Below, in pieces: positions 33,778 through 42,697 of a stretch of 64,000 nucleotides of DNA. The notes under the pieces are model-generated. The model made no database searches. It was given only the letters and a program-made list of their open reading frames with translations, and was not told the origin of the DNA. The translations under genes were made by a program, and so were the position numbers. Origin of the DNA: Fodinibius sp036381435 (GTDB lineage Bacteria > Bacteroidota > Rhodothermia > Balneolales > Balneolaceae); contig DASVCW010000043.1 in the NCBI GenBank assembly GCA_036381435.1, positions 124,001 through 188,000 of the forward strand, written 5' to 3'. Position 1 is the first letter of the stretch, and every line of letters begins with the position of its first letter.

Positions 33778-34511
33778 CTCACTGTCCTCATTTGACATTT
33801 ATGGTAGGGAAGGGGCAGGCTTTACTTCCATCAAATCAAGAGAGCCTCTTAACCCAGTTATTTGTTTTGAGCTTGATAAATCAAGAATGGATTTCTCTTA
33901 TTTACTTACATAATTTATGCAAATAGTAAATTATATAATAAATAAAAATATTTATAATTAAATAATACATAAATATTTAAATAATAATAATATTTTAACT
34001 AATAAATTAATATATGATGATGCGAATACCGTTCCGATTTTTAGCTGCTTTATAACTCTTCGGGCGGCGAACTAAAATTAATCTAAATTGGGGGCAAAGA
34101 AATATGGTGTTTTATGCTTCATTGCTATTGGAACCGACCCTTGCCACAGGCATCCCTTCGGGGAAATCCCTCCCTACCGCACAAACCTCGTGGCAAGGAG
34201 GGGCTTAACAGACGAAAAGAAAAATAGTTCACGAAGCAGCAACCTCCCCTCTTTGTCCCGTCCCGACGCTTCGGGATTATTGGATAGGTAAGTCGCCGAC
34301 GCTTCACAGTCCGGCCTTCGTAGCCACTACGGCGGAGTAGGCCTTTAGCGACGTGGCGGGGCCGGGGGTGATACTCTTTGCAGAAAGGCCATTTTTTGAT
34401 CTAACAGCAATGAAATCATTATTTCCTTGCCTCTAACTCAAATATTTCAATTTTTCTCCTTGCTCAATTTTTATTTGCTTTGTCGTTAATCTGATCAGCC
34501 ATCCTTTAGAA
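33778..34511. other. Long intergenic region: AT-rich tract plus repeat cluster
   Basis: Upstream of susC, bases 33905-34020 are almost only A and T (short ATAATA/TATTTA motifs), a likely bent or easily melted segment. Then comes a GC-rich repeat cluster. CCTTGCCAC (34139-34147) pairs with GTGGCAAGG (34190-34198) around a CCCTTCGGGG hairpin. Further CCGACGCTTC, CGGCCTTCG and GTAGCCACTAC/GGCGGAGTAGGCC units run to about 34370. Short frames there look like repeat-derived noise. I see no gene. Confidence 0.55.
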
Positions 34512-34609
34512 GAACACGGATAAAACCGGTTAAGCGATTTGCACAGATTTGAAGAATACTTTATTCTAATTCATTCAATACAATCTGCTTAATCCGCTTA
34601 ACCCGTGCT
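34512..34609. repeat. GCGGAT-family repeat reaching into the oxidase start
   Basis: GAACACGG (34512-34519) faces CCGTGCTC (34603-34610). Inside are TTAAGCGATTTGCACAGATT on the left and AATCTGCTTAATCCGCTTAA on the right, matching the 28920-29011 copy in plan. The GTG start codon of the FAD/Fe-S oxidase (34605) lies in the right arm. Confidence 0.7.
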
Positions 34610-37553
34610 CTATACCGACGAACAAACCCGCCGTCTTTATGCCCAGGACGCTTCCAGCTATGAAGAGTTACCGCTCGGAGTTGCTTTTCCAGCCTCGCTT
34701 ACCGAAATCAGGGCATTGGTAAGCCGTGCAAATCAGGAGCAATTCAGCATCACCGCTCGGGGGGCGGGTACCAGCTTGGCAGGACAGGCAACCGGCGGGG
34801 GAGTAGTGATGGATTTGGGCAGAAAGATGAACCGGATTCTGGAAATCAACCCTGATCAGCATTTTACCCGTGTTCAGCCCGGGGTGATACGTGATACCCT
34901 TAACCGCGAAGCATATAAACACAATTTACTTTTTGGCCCCGATACGGCCACTACCAGTCGCTGCATGTTGGGCGGAATGATCGGCAATAATTCCTGTGGC
35001 TCGTTTTCCATCAAACATAAAACTACCCGTGAACATGTTTTAGAAATTGAAGCTGTTTTGAGTGATGGATCTGTTGCCATCTTTAAACCGCTAAACGAAC
35101 AGGAACTTAGTGAAAAGATGAAGCTTGATTCACTCGAAGGGCACATCTACCGCGAGATGATTTCATTGATTCGTGAGCATCGAGAATCGATTCTAGAAAA
35201 TTATCCTCATCCTGATATCACCCGCCGCAACACCGGTTACGCCCTCGACCGGCTTTGTGAAATGCAGCCTTTTAACGCCGGCGGACGTCCCTTCAACCTT
35301 GCCGAGCTGCTTTGTGGCAGTGAGGGTACCTTGGCCATCACCGCTTCTGCCAAAGTAAATCTGGTACCTGTCGATCACGAAAAAGTGGTGCTGGTTCCTC
35401 ATTTTTCATCCCTTCGAAGCGCGATGGAAGCCACGGTTGAAGCGGTGAAAATGAATCCATCTGCGGTAGAACTGGTCGATTACATCATTCTGGATGCCAC
35501 CCGCCGTAATATTGAGCAGCGGCAAAACCGCTTTTTTCTGGATGGCGAACCAAACTACATTCTCATCATTCAATTTGACGGACAGGATTCTGAACCACTC
35601 TTTGATCAAGCTCAAAAATTAGCCCATCGCCTGAATAGTCTTGGCCTGAGCACTTCAATTCCCATCATCACCGACAATGAAAAAGTAGAGCGAGTATGGC
35701 ACCTCCGAAAAGCGGGACTGGGATTGCTGATGGGACTCGGTTCAGAAGGACGCACCCCTACCTTTTGCGAAGACACCGCTGTTCGAGTTGAAGACCTGCC
35801 GGATTACGTAGATGATTTTCAAAAAATATTAGACAAATACGAGTCAAAATGCGTGTTCTATGCCCATGCTTCGGTGGGTGAATTGCATCTGCGTCCGGTC
35901 ATCAACCTGCAGGAGCCGGAGGGAATTGCCAAAATGAAGGCGATGGCGGAGGAAATTGCAGGCCTCGTTCGGAGTTATCGGGGCTCGCTTTCGGGTGAAC
36001 ATGGAGACGGACGAACACGAGCTCCTTTTATTGAAAAAGTGTTGGGCAGTGAAATGATGCCGCTGCTTAAGCAGGTAAAGAAGATTTGGGATCCAAAGAA
36101 TATCTTCAATCCCGGTAAGATTGTTAATCCCAAGCCGATGGAGGATGATTTACGTTATTCGCCGGCTTATAGGCCTCCCAAAGTTGAAACTCATTTTAAC
36201 TGGCGAAAAGAAGAAACTTTTGCCGATGCGGTTGAGCTTTGTAACGGGGCAGGGGCCTGCCGAAAACTGGCCGAAAGCGGTGGTACAATGTGCCCTTCGT
36301 ATATGGTAACCAAAGAAGAGAAAGACTCCACACGAGGGCGCGCGAACCTGTTCCGGCAGCTTTTTTCAGGGCGGCAAAAAGATGCCTTTCAATCCGAAGA
36401 ACTTCGCGATGCGCTCGATTTGTGCATAAGTTGCAAAGGCTGCAAGAGTGAGTGTCCCGCGAATGTGGATATGGCCCGGATGAAAGCAGAATTTATGCAG
36501 GGCTGGCATGATGAAAACGGTACTTCGTTGGGTGAACGATTTTTTGCCCAAGCCGCTACTTTCTATCCGTTTGCAAGTAAATTCCCCCGATTTTCTAACC
36601 GGATGCTAAAACAACCGGCGGTGAAGGAGGTACTATATCAGCTTTTTAACATCAGTTGGGACCGAACCTTGCCTGCTTTCGCGGATGAGCCCTTTATGAA
36701 ATGGTTTCGGAAACGTAGTTTCTCATCCGATCGCTGGGTTCGCGATCGGATGAGTGGGTCCAGGAGGGGAATTCGCCAGACGGCTAAGAATAAGAGCAGG
36801 GGAATTCGTCAGACCACAAGTGCAGCGGTCGGACGAAGAGTTGTGCTTTTCGTTGATCTTTTCACCAATTATCATGAACCCGAAATTGGGAAAGCTGCGG
36901 TTCAGTTTTTAGAAGCGATGGGATATGAAGTTTTTGTGCCGGATTTTTATGAACTGGGACGTCCCCAGATTTCGAAAGGGATGCTGAGACAGGCAAAGAA
37001 AATCCTGGATGAAAATTTGCCGAAGTTAGGCGTTTTTGCCGATGCAGGTATTCCTGTTATTGGGCTTGAACCGTCCGAAATCCTTACGCTTCGGGATGAA
37101 TATTTAGATCTGTGTGATGAAGGCCAGATTGATTCAGCCGAAAAGGTAGCCGAAAACAGTTTTACCTTCGAAGAATTTACTGCAGAGGTTTTAGCTGGTT
37201 TAAAAGTCAGTCAACTCAATCATTCTAAACAGAAAGTGTACGTACACGGGCACTGCCACGCGAAGGCTTTAATTGGCGATATTGCTGTAAATGATGTTTT
37301 GGAAAAGGCGGGTTATCATCCTGAAATTTTAGATACTGGTTGCTGCGGAATGGCAGGCAGTTTTGGATATGAAGCCAATCACTATAATGTCTCAATGGAT
37401 ATTGGAGAGCTACGTCTTTTTCCTTCACTCCGAAACCTGCCGGAAGATACCCTAATTTGTGCTCCCGGATTTTCATGTCGCCATCAAATCAATGACGGAA
37501 CGGGGAGAAAAGCATTTCACCCCGCAGAACTTATTGCGAAGGCTTTTCGGTAA
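34605..37553 (+). CDS. FAD-linked oxidase / Fe-S fusion (D-lactate or 2-hydroxyacid dehydrogenase type)
   Basis: The 982-residue fusion has an FAD-binding PCMH domain (about 20-200; ARGAGTSLAGQATGGG, GGMIGNNSCGS), a FAD-oxidase C domain (to about 505; SGEHGDGRTRAP), a ferredoxin-like domain with CISCKGCKSECPAN near 607-620, and a CCG-type cysteine-rich domain (HGHCHAKAL, DTGCCGMAGSFGYE). It likely oxidises D-lactate or a related 2-hydroxyacid and feeds quinones. The GTG start lies inside a repeat, with in-frame stops just upstream; relatives usually have a longer N-terminus. A repeat is also embedded at about residues 706-737. It overlaps the convergent mscS gene by 23 bases. Confidence 0.87.
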   Translation: MLYTDEQTRRLYAQDASSYEELPLGVAFPASLTEIRALVSRANQEQFSITARGAGTSLAGQATGGGVVMDLGRKMNRILEINPDQHFTRVQPGVIRDTLNREAYKHNLLFGPDTATTSRCMLGGMIGNNSCGSFSIKHKTTREHVLEIEAVLSDGSVAIFKPLNEQELSEKMKLDSLEGHIYREMISLIREHRESILENYPHPDITRRNTGYALDRLCEMQPFNAGGRPFNLAELLCGSEGTLAITASAKVNLVPVDHEKVVLVPHFSSLRSAMEATVEAVKMNPSAVELVDYIILDATRRNIEQRQNRFFLDGEPNYILIIQFDGQDSEPLFDQAQKLAHRLNSLGLSTSIPIITDNEKVERVWHLRKAGLGLLMGLGSEGRTPTFCEDTAVRVEDLPDYVDDFQKILDKYESKCVFYAHASVGELHLRPVINLQEPEGIAKMKAMAEEIAGLVRSYRGSLSGEHGDGRTRAPFIEKVLGSEMMPLLKQVKKIWDPKNIFNPGKIVNPKPMEDDLRYSPAYRPPKVETHFNWRKEETFADAVELCNGAGACRKLAESGGTMCPSYMVTKEEKDSTRGRANLFRQLFSGRQKDAFQSEELRDALDLCISCKGCKSECPANVDMARMKAEFMQGWHDENGTSLGERFFAQAATFYPFASKFPRFSNRMLKQPAVKEVLYQLFNISWDRTLPAFADEPFMKWFRKRSFSSDRWVRDRMSGSRRGIRQTAKNKSRGIRQTTSAAVGRRVVLFVDLFTNYHEPEIGKAAVQFLEAMGYEVFVPDFYELGRPQISKGMLRQAKKILDENLPKLGVFADAGIPVIGLEPSEILTLRDEYLDLCDEGQIDSAEKVAENSFTFEEFTAEVLAGLKVSQLNHSKQKVYVHGHCHAKALIGDIAVNDVLEKAGYHPEILDTGCCGMAGSFGYEANHYNVSMDIGELRLFPSLRNLPEDTLICAPGFSCRHQINDGTGRKAFHPAELIAKAFR
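36722..36814. repeat. Repeat element inside the FAD/Fe-S oxidase coding region
   Basis: CTCATCCGATCGC (36722-36734) and GCGATCGGATGAG (36742-36754) form a 13-bp perfect hairpin. Right after it the 17-mer AGGGGAATTCGYCAGAC occurs twice (36765-36781 and 36798-36814), 33 bases apart and in frame, giving two copies of RGIRQT. It lies in the linker between the Fe-S and CCG domains. Confidence 0.75.
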
Positions 37554-38433
37554 TTTGCTCCATCCCATTCTCTCGATAAAGTTTAACGGGGAAAGGATGC
37601 TCGGCCTTATAAATTTTTAGCTCCTGAATATTGGCAGGCAGGCCAAAACCTTTATCCAGCAATGCTTCTTTTACCGTTCTGATTATATGTCCTCTTAACA
37701 AATTAACCCCCTTTTTATAGTCATTGGTAGCAGTCCAGAAAAAGATACGCAAGTTTACAGTGCTGGCGGCTAATTCATCTACAATTGCATAGGGCGGATC
37801 ATCTTTTATCACTTCGTCAAAGCTCAGAAGGGTATTAACAATAAGATCGGTTGCCCGCTGAATGTCATCCCCGTAATCAATGCCTGTTATAAATTCGATG
37901 CGTATGAGGCCATCACGGGTATAGTTGACCAGCGGCTCTTTTAGAATAGTGGCATTGGGAATAAAAACATCTTTGCCATCGAAGGTTTTAATTTTGGTGG
38001 TGCGAAAATCAAGTGAGGTAACATGCCCCACATAGTCGACAATGCATACCGTATCATTAAGATGGAAGGGACGGTCGAATGACAGGATAATGCCGGCCAG
38101 GAAATTTTCGGCGATGTCTTTAAACGCGAAGCCGATAATAAAGGCAGACAGCCCCGCACTGGCCAGCAAACCTGCTGCTATTCCGCCAAGGCCGATGATT
38201 TCAAGGGCTAGAAATAGACCTATAACAATTAATATGCCTTTTGCCATTCTCGAAATAAAACGAACCAGTAAGGGATCATCCATTCGTTTGCCAAGATACT
38301 TATTGAGCGAAGCACTGATCCATGCAGCAATAAAAACGGAGATGATTAAAATTAGCAGCCCTAAAGCCAGCAAGGGAGCAAACTCTAAAAAACGCTCCCA
38401 GTAGTTGTATATCACATCCGTGAAGTTTTCCAT
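37531..38433 (-). CDS. MscS-family small-conductance mechanosensitive channel (copy 1)
   Basis: The 300-residue channel has membrane helices near residues 18-38 and 62-82 and the pore-lining TM3 (GLGGIAAGLLASAGLSAFIIGFA segment near 84-106), then the MscS beta domain (FDRPFHLNDTV, TTKIKTFDGKDVFIPN) and a C-terminal alpha/beta domain. It releases solutes on hypo-osmotic shock. A paralogue lies just upstream on the same strand. The 3' end overlaps the convergent oxidase gene by 23 bases. Functional channel by intact motifs. Confidence 0.92.
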   Translation of the reverse strand: MENFTDVIYNYWERFLEFAPLLALGLLILIISVFIAAWISASLNKYLGKRMDDPLLVRFISRMAKGILIVIGLFLALEIIGLGGIAAGLLASAGLSAFIIGFAFKDIAENFLAGIILSFDRPFHLNDTVCIVDYVGHVTSLDFRTTKIKTFDGKDVFIPNATILKEPLVNYTRDGLIRIEFITGIDYGDDIQRATDLIVNTLLSFDEVIKDDPPYAIVDELAASTVNLRIFFWTATNDYKKGVNLLRGHIIRTVKEALLDKGFGLPANIQELKIYKAEHPFPVKLYRENGMEQITEKPSQ

Positions 38434-38556
38434 AATAGAAGAGTATTATTGACTTTTTATGATATATAAACCTAAAAGCTAATTTATCATTCAGATGGAG
38501 GTTTTTTTAGCTGCCGGACTTACACAGCTTGCCCATTTTTGATACACGTTTAAAAA

Positions 38557-39375
38557 CTATGCACTTTTAACTCCTCGTATGCTATAACCCTCTGCTTGCA
38601 GCGCTTCTTTGATGGCATTAGTTACCTCTCCCTTTAGCACATTGATCTCTTTTCTATAATCGAAGGTGCTGGTCCAAAAAAAGGCGCGCAAATTTATGGC
38701 ATCGGTTGTGAACTCATCTATGATAACGTATGGCGGATTCTTTTTAAGTATCTCATCAAAGCTAAGAAGGGATGCGGTGATAAGAAACTTTGCCCGCTGA
38801 ATATCATCACCATGATTAAGAGCTACCATGAGTTCAAGACGTGCCAGCCCGTCGCGGGTGTAATTAGTGAGCGATTGTTTTAAAATGGTGGCATTGGGAA
38901 TAAAAACATCTTTGCCATCGAAGGTTTTAATTTTAGTGGTGCGGAAGTCGAGTGATGTAACATTACCCAGAAGATTATTGACGTTTATGGTATCGTTAAG
39001 GTTGAAGGGCCGGTCAAAGGAAAGGATAATTCCCGCCAGGAAATTTTCGATAATATCTTTAAGCGCGAAACCGATCACAAAAGCAGACAGGCCGGCACTG
39101 GCCAATAAACCTGCTGCTATTCCTCCAAAACCCATGAGCTGAAGAGCCAAAAACAGACCGATGACAATCAGGAATCCTTTGATCAGCCTGGAAAGGAAGT
39201 GAACCAGCAGTGGATCATCCATGCGCTTGCTAAGGCTTTTATACACGGATGCGCTAATCCAGATTGCAAAAAAAATGGAAACCGCTATAACCAGCAGTCC
39301 CAAAACAAACAAAGGAGAAAATTCTAAGAATTGCTCCCAGTATCCCTGCATCACGTCTCTGAAATTCTCCATCAC
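38557..39375 (-). CDS. MscS-family mechanosensitive channel (copy 2)
   Basis: The 272-residue paralogue matches the adjacent channel over its whole length: the same TM3 glycine/alanine pattern and the same TTKIKTFDGKDVFIPNATIL segment. The C-terminus is shorter by about 20 residues. The two genes are 123 bases apart on one strand and share a 47-base identical DNA stretch (37949-37995 and 38888-38934), within sequence that otherwise differs. This points to tandem duplication, perhaps with gene conversion. It may be gated at a different tension. Confidence 0.92.
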   Translation of the reverse strand: MMENFRDVMQGYWEQFLEFSPLFVLGLLVIAVSIFFAIWISASVYKSLSKRMDDPLLVHFLSRLIKGFLIVIGLFLALQLMGFGGIAAGLLASAGLSAFVIGFALKDIIENFLAGIILSFDRPFNLNDTINVNNLLGNVTSLDFRTTKIKTFDGKDVFIPNATILKQSLTNYTRDGLARLELMVALNHGDDIQRAKFLITASLLSFDEILKKNPPYVIIDEFTTDAINLRAFFWTSTFDYRKEINVLKGEVTNAIKEALQAEGYSIRGVKSA

Positions 39376-39445
39376 AGAATAGTATTATTACTCTCTCTAT
39401 GACATAATCATAAAAACGTGTTTATCATTCAAAAGGAGTATTTGG

Positions 39446-39511
39446 CCGCGGATCTACGCGGATTTAAACGGATGTGTATTTAGTTACTGGTGCGAGCGTC
39501 TCGCTCGTACC
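39446..39511. repeat. GCGGAT half-repeat and GCGAGCG hairpin
   Basis: CCGCGGATCTACGCGGATTT (39446-39465) is a half copy of the GCGGAT family. Downstream, GGTGCGAGCG-TCT-CGCTCGTACC (39489-39511) is a hairpin with one mismatch. A degenerate GGCACAAGCGAGATG unit follows near 39538. They occupy the 300-base gap before recN's 3' end; no gene is seen. Confidence 0.55.
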
Positions 39512-39604
39512 TTTTTAAGCTACTTACGATAAAGAAGGCACAAGCGAGATGTTGCGCCAGCAAAGGGGGGATTTTTTTTGGAATTGATACAGATGTATAA
39601 GCCG

Positions 39605-39642
39605 CATCAATAGGGCGGGAATTAATTCCCGCCCTATTGATG
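39605..39642. repeat. 38-base perfect palindrome
   Basis: CATCAATAGGGCGGGAATT and its exact complement meet without a spacer (39605-39623 and 39624-39642), 19 bp per arm. It lies 34 bases downstream of the recN stop. A cruciform or strong hairpin is possible. No T-run follows on either strand. Confidence 0.85.
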
Positions 39643-39675
39643 GCGGAAGCAAGTTCCTTGATCTTGTGTCCCTGA

Positions 39676-41391
39676 CTAATTCGTCTTAATGGAACTCTTT
39701 TCGATCAACTCCCGGGCACTATTTAGGGCAGAATCAGTAATCACTTCACCGCTCATCAAAGTAGCTACTTCACGAATATGTTCGTCGGAATCCAAAGGCA
39801 GAATTTTTGAAACCGTTCGCCCGTTTTCTTCCGTTTTCACCACTTTATAATGCTTGTGCGCCTGACTCGCGATCTGCGGCTGGTGAGTGATAGCGATGAT
39901 CTGGCACCTATCAGAAAGGCTTCGCATTTTACGTCCCACTTTTTCTGAAATATCTCCGCTGATACCGGTATCAATCTCATCAAAAATCATGACCGGAAGA
40001 CTCTGCTCACGCGCGATGATCGATTTCAGAGCCAGCATCACCCGGCTTACTTCACCGCCCGATGCAATTTTAGCCAGCGGTTTGGGTTCTTCTCCTTTGT
40101 TGGTTGAAATGTAAAGACTAATATTGTCACAGCCAGACTCGGTGCATTCTATAGGCTGATTGTTGATGGTGATCCAGCCCTGCTTCTCGGATGAAACCAT
40201 CCAGTCCACCCGTACTTCAAAACCGGAATGAGGAATGCCCAACTTTGCGAGTTCCTCTTCGATTTGTGCTGAAAGTCTTTTACCTGTTCTTTCGCGAGTA
40301 TCATGAAGCTTTTGCGCTTTTTTTGCTAATGCTTTTGCCTGATTTTCAATCTGTACTTCAAGTTTTTCAATTTCCAGGTCAAAGTTTTCTGCCAGGCTCA
40401 ACTCCTTACGAATTTCGTGCAAATAGGCAATTAGTTCGGGGATATCACGATGATATTTTTTCCGGATACTGTTCAATTGATTCTGGCGCCGCCGTAGTTC
40501 TTCAAGCCGCTTCGGGTTGAATTCAATCTTACTTCGATATCGCTCTGCAAATTGCACCGTCTCCTGAATACTGATGCGTGCCGATGATATTTCTTCCCGG
40601 TAACTTGCAAAATCAGGTTCGATGCGGGCAATATCTTCCAGATGCAGCTTGATTTGGTTCAGCAGGTCCATCACGCTGATCTCATCGCCCGCACCAATTT
40701 CTGCAATGGCCCCTGCTTTTTGATCAAGTTCTTCAGCATTATCCAGCAGGTGCATTTCCGCTTCGAGCTCTTCCTCTTCATCCGGTTTAAGCTCCGCATC
40801 TTCCAGCTCTTTCACCTGGAAGCGATACAGCTCAACTTTCTCTTCAAGCTCCCTTTCGCGCTTTTTCAGCTTCCGCAACTCCTTTCGCAGTTCAACCATC
40901 CCGGCATATGAATCCTGATAAGCAATAAGCGCAGGAGTAACTTCTGAAAAGCCATCAATCACATCCCGGTGATTTTCTTCCTTCAGCAGTAACTGATGAT
41001 CATGTTGTCCATGCAGGTCAACCAGAAAATCACCCACCTGTTTAAGTACAGAAATGGTTACAGGCGTGTCATTAATGAACGCCCGGCTGCCGGCTGAACG
41101 GATTTCGCGCCGTAGAATAAGTTCAGGCCTCGGCTCCACGGCATTTTCTTTTAATAAAGCTTGTATTGCAGGGTTTTCACCGGTTTTGATAACCGCCTCG
41201 GCAATAGCTTTGTCCGCACCCTGACGGATTACTTCGGTATCGGCCCGCTCGCCCAAAATCATATTGAGCGCACCGATGATGATGGACTTCCCGGCACCGG
41301 TTTGCCCTGTAAGGACATTTAACCCTTTCTGAAAGGAGATTTCCAGTTCATTAATAAGCGCAAAATCTTTGATGTAGAGTGATCGTATCAT
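39676..41391 (-). CDS. recN: DNA repair protein RecN
   Basis: The 571-residue SMC-like ATPase has an N-terminal Walker A GQTGAGKS (29-36), a coiled-coil hairpin (about 150-360), the ABC signature region LASGGEVSRVML and the Walker B VMIFDEIDTGISG, then ITHQPQIASQAHKHY. RecN tethers broken DNA ends during recombinational repair. Length is close to the family's usual size. It is a single-gene unit divergent from the pseudouridine synthase. No LexA-like box was recognised. Confidence 0.95.
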   Translation of the reverse strand: MIRSLYIKDFALINELEISFQKGLNVLTGQTGAGKSIIIGALNMILGERADTEVIRQGADKAIAEAVIKTGENPAIQALLKENAVEPRPELILRREIRSAGSRAFINDTPVTISVLKQVGDFLVDLHGQHDHQLLLKEENHRDVIDGFSEVTPALIAYQDSYAGMVELRKELRKLKKRERELEEKVELYRFQVKELEDAELKPDEEEELEAEMHLLDNAEELDQKAGAIAEIGAGDEISVMDLLNQIKLHLEDIARIEPDFASYREEISSARISIQETVQFAERYRSKIEFNPKRLEELRRRQNQLNSIRKKYHRDIPELIAYLHEIRKELSLAENFDLEIEKLEVQIENQAKALAKKAQKLHDTRERTGKRLSAQIEEELAKLGIPHSGFEVRVDWMVSSEKQGWITINNQPIECTESGCDNISLYISTNKGEEPKPLAKIASGGEVSRVMLALKSIIAREQSLPVMIFDEIDTGISGDISEKVGRKMRSLSDRCQIIAITHQPQIASQAHKHYKVVKTEENGRTVSKILPLDSDEHIREVATLMSGEVITDSALNSARELIEKSSIKTN

Positions 41392-41454
41392 AGCCTGCCT
41401 GTAAGTTATTCAACCCTAATGTACAAAGTGATGAACAAAAAGTCTTTTGTAATT

Positions 41455-41490
41455 TAGGTGCCAGGCACTTTTTGAAGTGCCTGGCACCTA
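41455..41490. repeat. Perfect 16-bp hairpin (GGTGCCAGGCAC type)
   Basis: TAGGTGCCAGGCACTT (41455-41470), loop TTTG, then its exact complement to 41490. No T-run follows. It lies 64 bases upstream of recN and may affect the recN leader. Confidence 0.8.
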
Positions 41491-41500
41491 ACCGCGAATC

Positions 41501-41532
41501 AAAAAAGGCTTCCGCCAAAGTTGACGGAAGCC
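41501..41532 (-). terminator. Terminator-like hairpin without an upstream gene
   Basis: GGCTTCCG (41507-41514) pairs with CGGAAGCC (41525-41532). On the minus strand it is followed by six T. It sits between divergent recN and the pseudouridine synthase, so no annotated gene reads into it; a leader attenuator or small RNA end is possible. Confidence 0.65.
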
Positions 41533-41670
41533 TGGTTGCAAACTCTTGAGAAATCCCCCTTAATGATCAGTCTATAAGTAAGACCCATAAGAAGGCCAAT
41601 CCTTACAAAAAAAATTAAAAAATTGTATTTTCCTGCTTATTTTGCCGGAAATCCAATTTTTACCGCTAAA

Positions 41671-42681
41671 ATGTCCCCAAAAAACGCCTCAGAATTCAAA
41701 GAATATCACTTCAAAGTTCCCGATGGACACCATTCCGGTGCGCGGCTGGATAAGTATATCACTTCATTCGTTCAAAATGCCTCACGCACCAAAGTTCAAA
41801 AAGCCATTGAAGACGGTTATGTAACTGTAAACGGAGCAGTGGAAAAATCATCTTACAATATGGAGCCGGGTGATGTGATTGATATTCATCTGCCTATTCC
41901 CAAGCCACCGGAAACCCGGCCGGAGAAGATGGACCTTAATATCGTGTATGAAGATGATGATTTGATCATTGTAAACAAAGAAGCAGGTGTGGTGATGCAT
42001 CCCGCTTACGGCAACTGGACGGGCACGCTGGTGAACGGTTTGATGTGGTATGCCGATGAGCTTTCCGGTACTGAAACTGATTCAGTTCGTCCCGGTATCG
42101 TCCATCGCCTTGATAAAGATACCAGCGGTATTGTGGTTGTGGCTAAGAATGATGAAACCCACCGCAAGCTAAGCGAATATTTTCGAGTTAAGGATATTGA
42201 ACGCACCTACTGGGCTATCATTTGGGGCACACCGGATGAAAAAGAAGGTACCATTACCGGGGATATCGGGCGCAACCGCAGCGACCGCAAAAAGATGGCT
42301 GTAGTATCGGATGGAAAGGGGAAACATGCTGTAACTCATTATAAAGTACTTGAGTATTTTGATCACCTCACTCTGGTAGAAACACGCCTTGAAACAGGAC
42401 GAACTCATCAAATTCGTGTTCATTTTGCCAATGAACATCACTGGGTGTTCGGTGATCAAAAGTACGGCGGTGATTCGGTTCGATACGGCCCCAATACAGG
42501 CAGCCGGAAGCAAATGTTCAATAATCTTTTTTCTACTTTAGAACGCCAGTGTCTTCATGCAAAAACACTGGGATTTGATCACCCCACAACCGGAAAGTTT
42601 GTTGAATTCGATTCACCCCTGCCGCCGGATTTTGCCCATGTGCTGAAAACCCTACAGCAGAATTGTAAGGCTTCTATATAA
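41671..42681 (+). CDS. RluA/RluD-family 23S rRNA pseudouridine synthase
   Basis: The ATG at 41671 gives 336 residues; a frame to 41623 adds 16 unlikely ones. An S4 RNA-binding domain (about 18-80) precedes the catalytic domain, with the active aspartate in HRLDKDTSGIVVVAKN and the conserved GRTHQIRVHFA near the C-terminus. RluD-type enzymes make pseudouridine in helix 69 of 23S rRNA; this layout and length fit RluD best, though RluC-type is possible. The gene is divergent from recN. A repeat begins about 16 bases after its stop. Confidence 0.9.
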   Translation: MSPKNASEFKEYHFKVPDGHHSGARLDKYITSFVQNASRTKVQKAIEDGYVTVNGAVEKSSYNMEPGDVIDIHLPIPKPPETRPEKMDLNIVYEDDDLIIVNKEAGVVMHPAYGNWTGTLVNGLMWYADELSGTETDSVRPGIVHRLDKDTSGIVVVAKNDETHRKLSEYFRVKDIERTYWAIIWGTPDEKEGTITGDIGRNRSDRKKMAVVSDGKGKHAVTHYKVLEYFDHLTLVETRLETGRTHQIRVHFANEHHWVFGDQKYGGDSVRYGPNTGSRKQMFNNLFSTLERQCLHAKTLGFDHPTTGKFVEFDSPLPPDFAHVLKTLQQNCKASI

Positions 42682-42697
42682 AAGTTGCTTCGAGTCC

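Noticed and set aside
34088..34307. Short frames on both strands in the repeat cluster upstream of the oxidase
   Set aside because: Made of palindromic repeat DNA; no start signals or recognisable domains.
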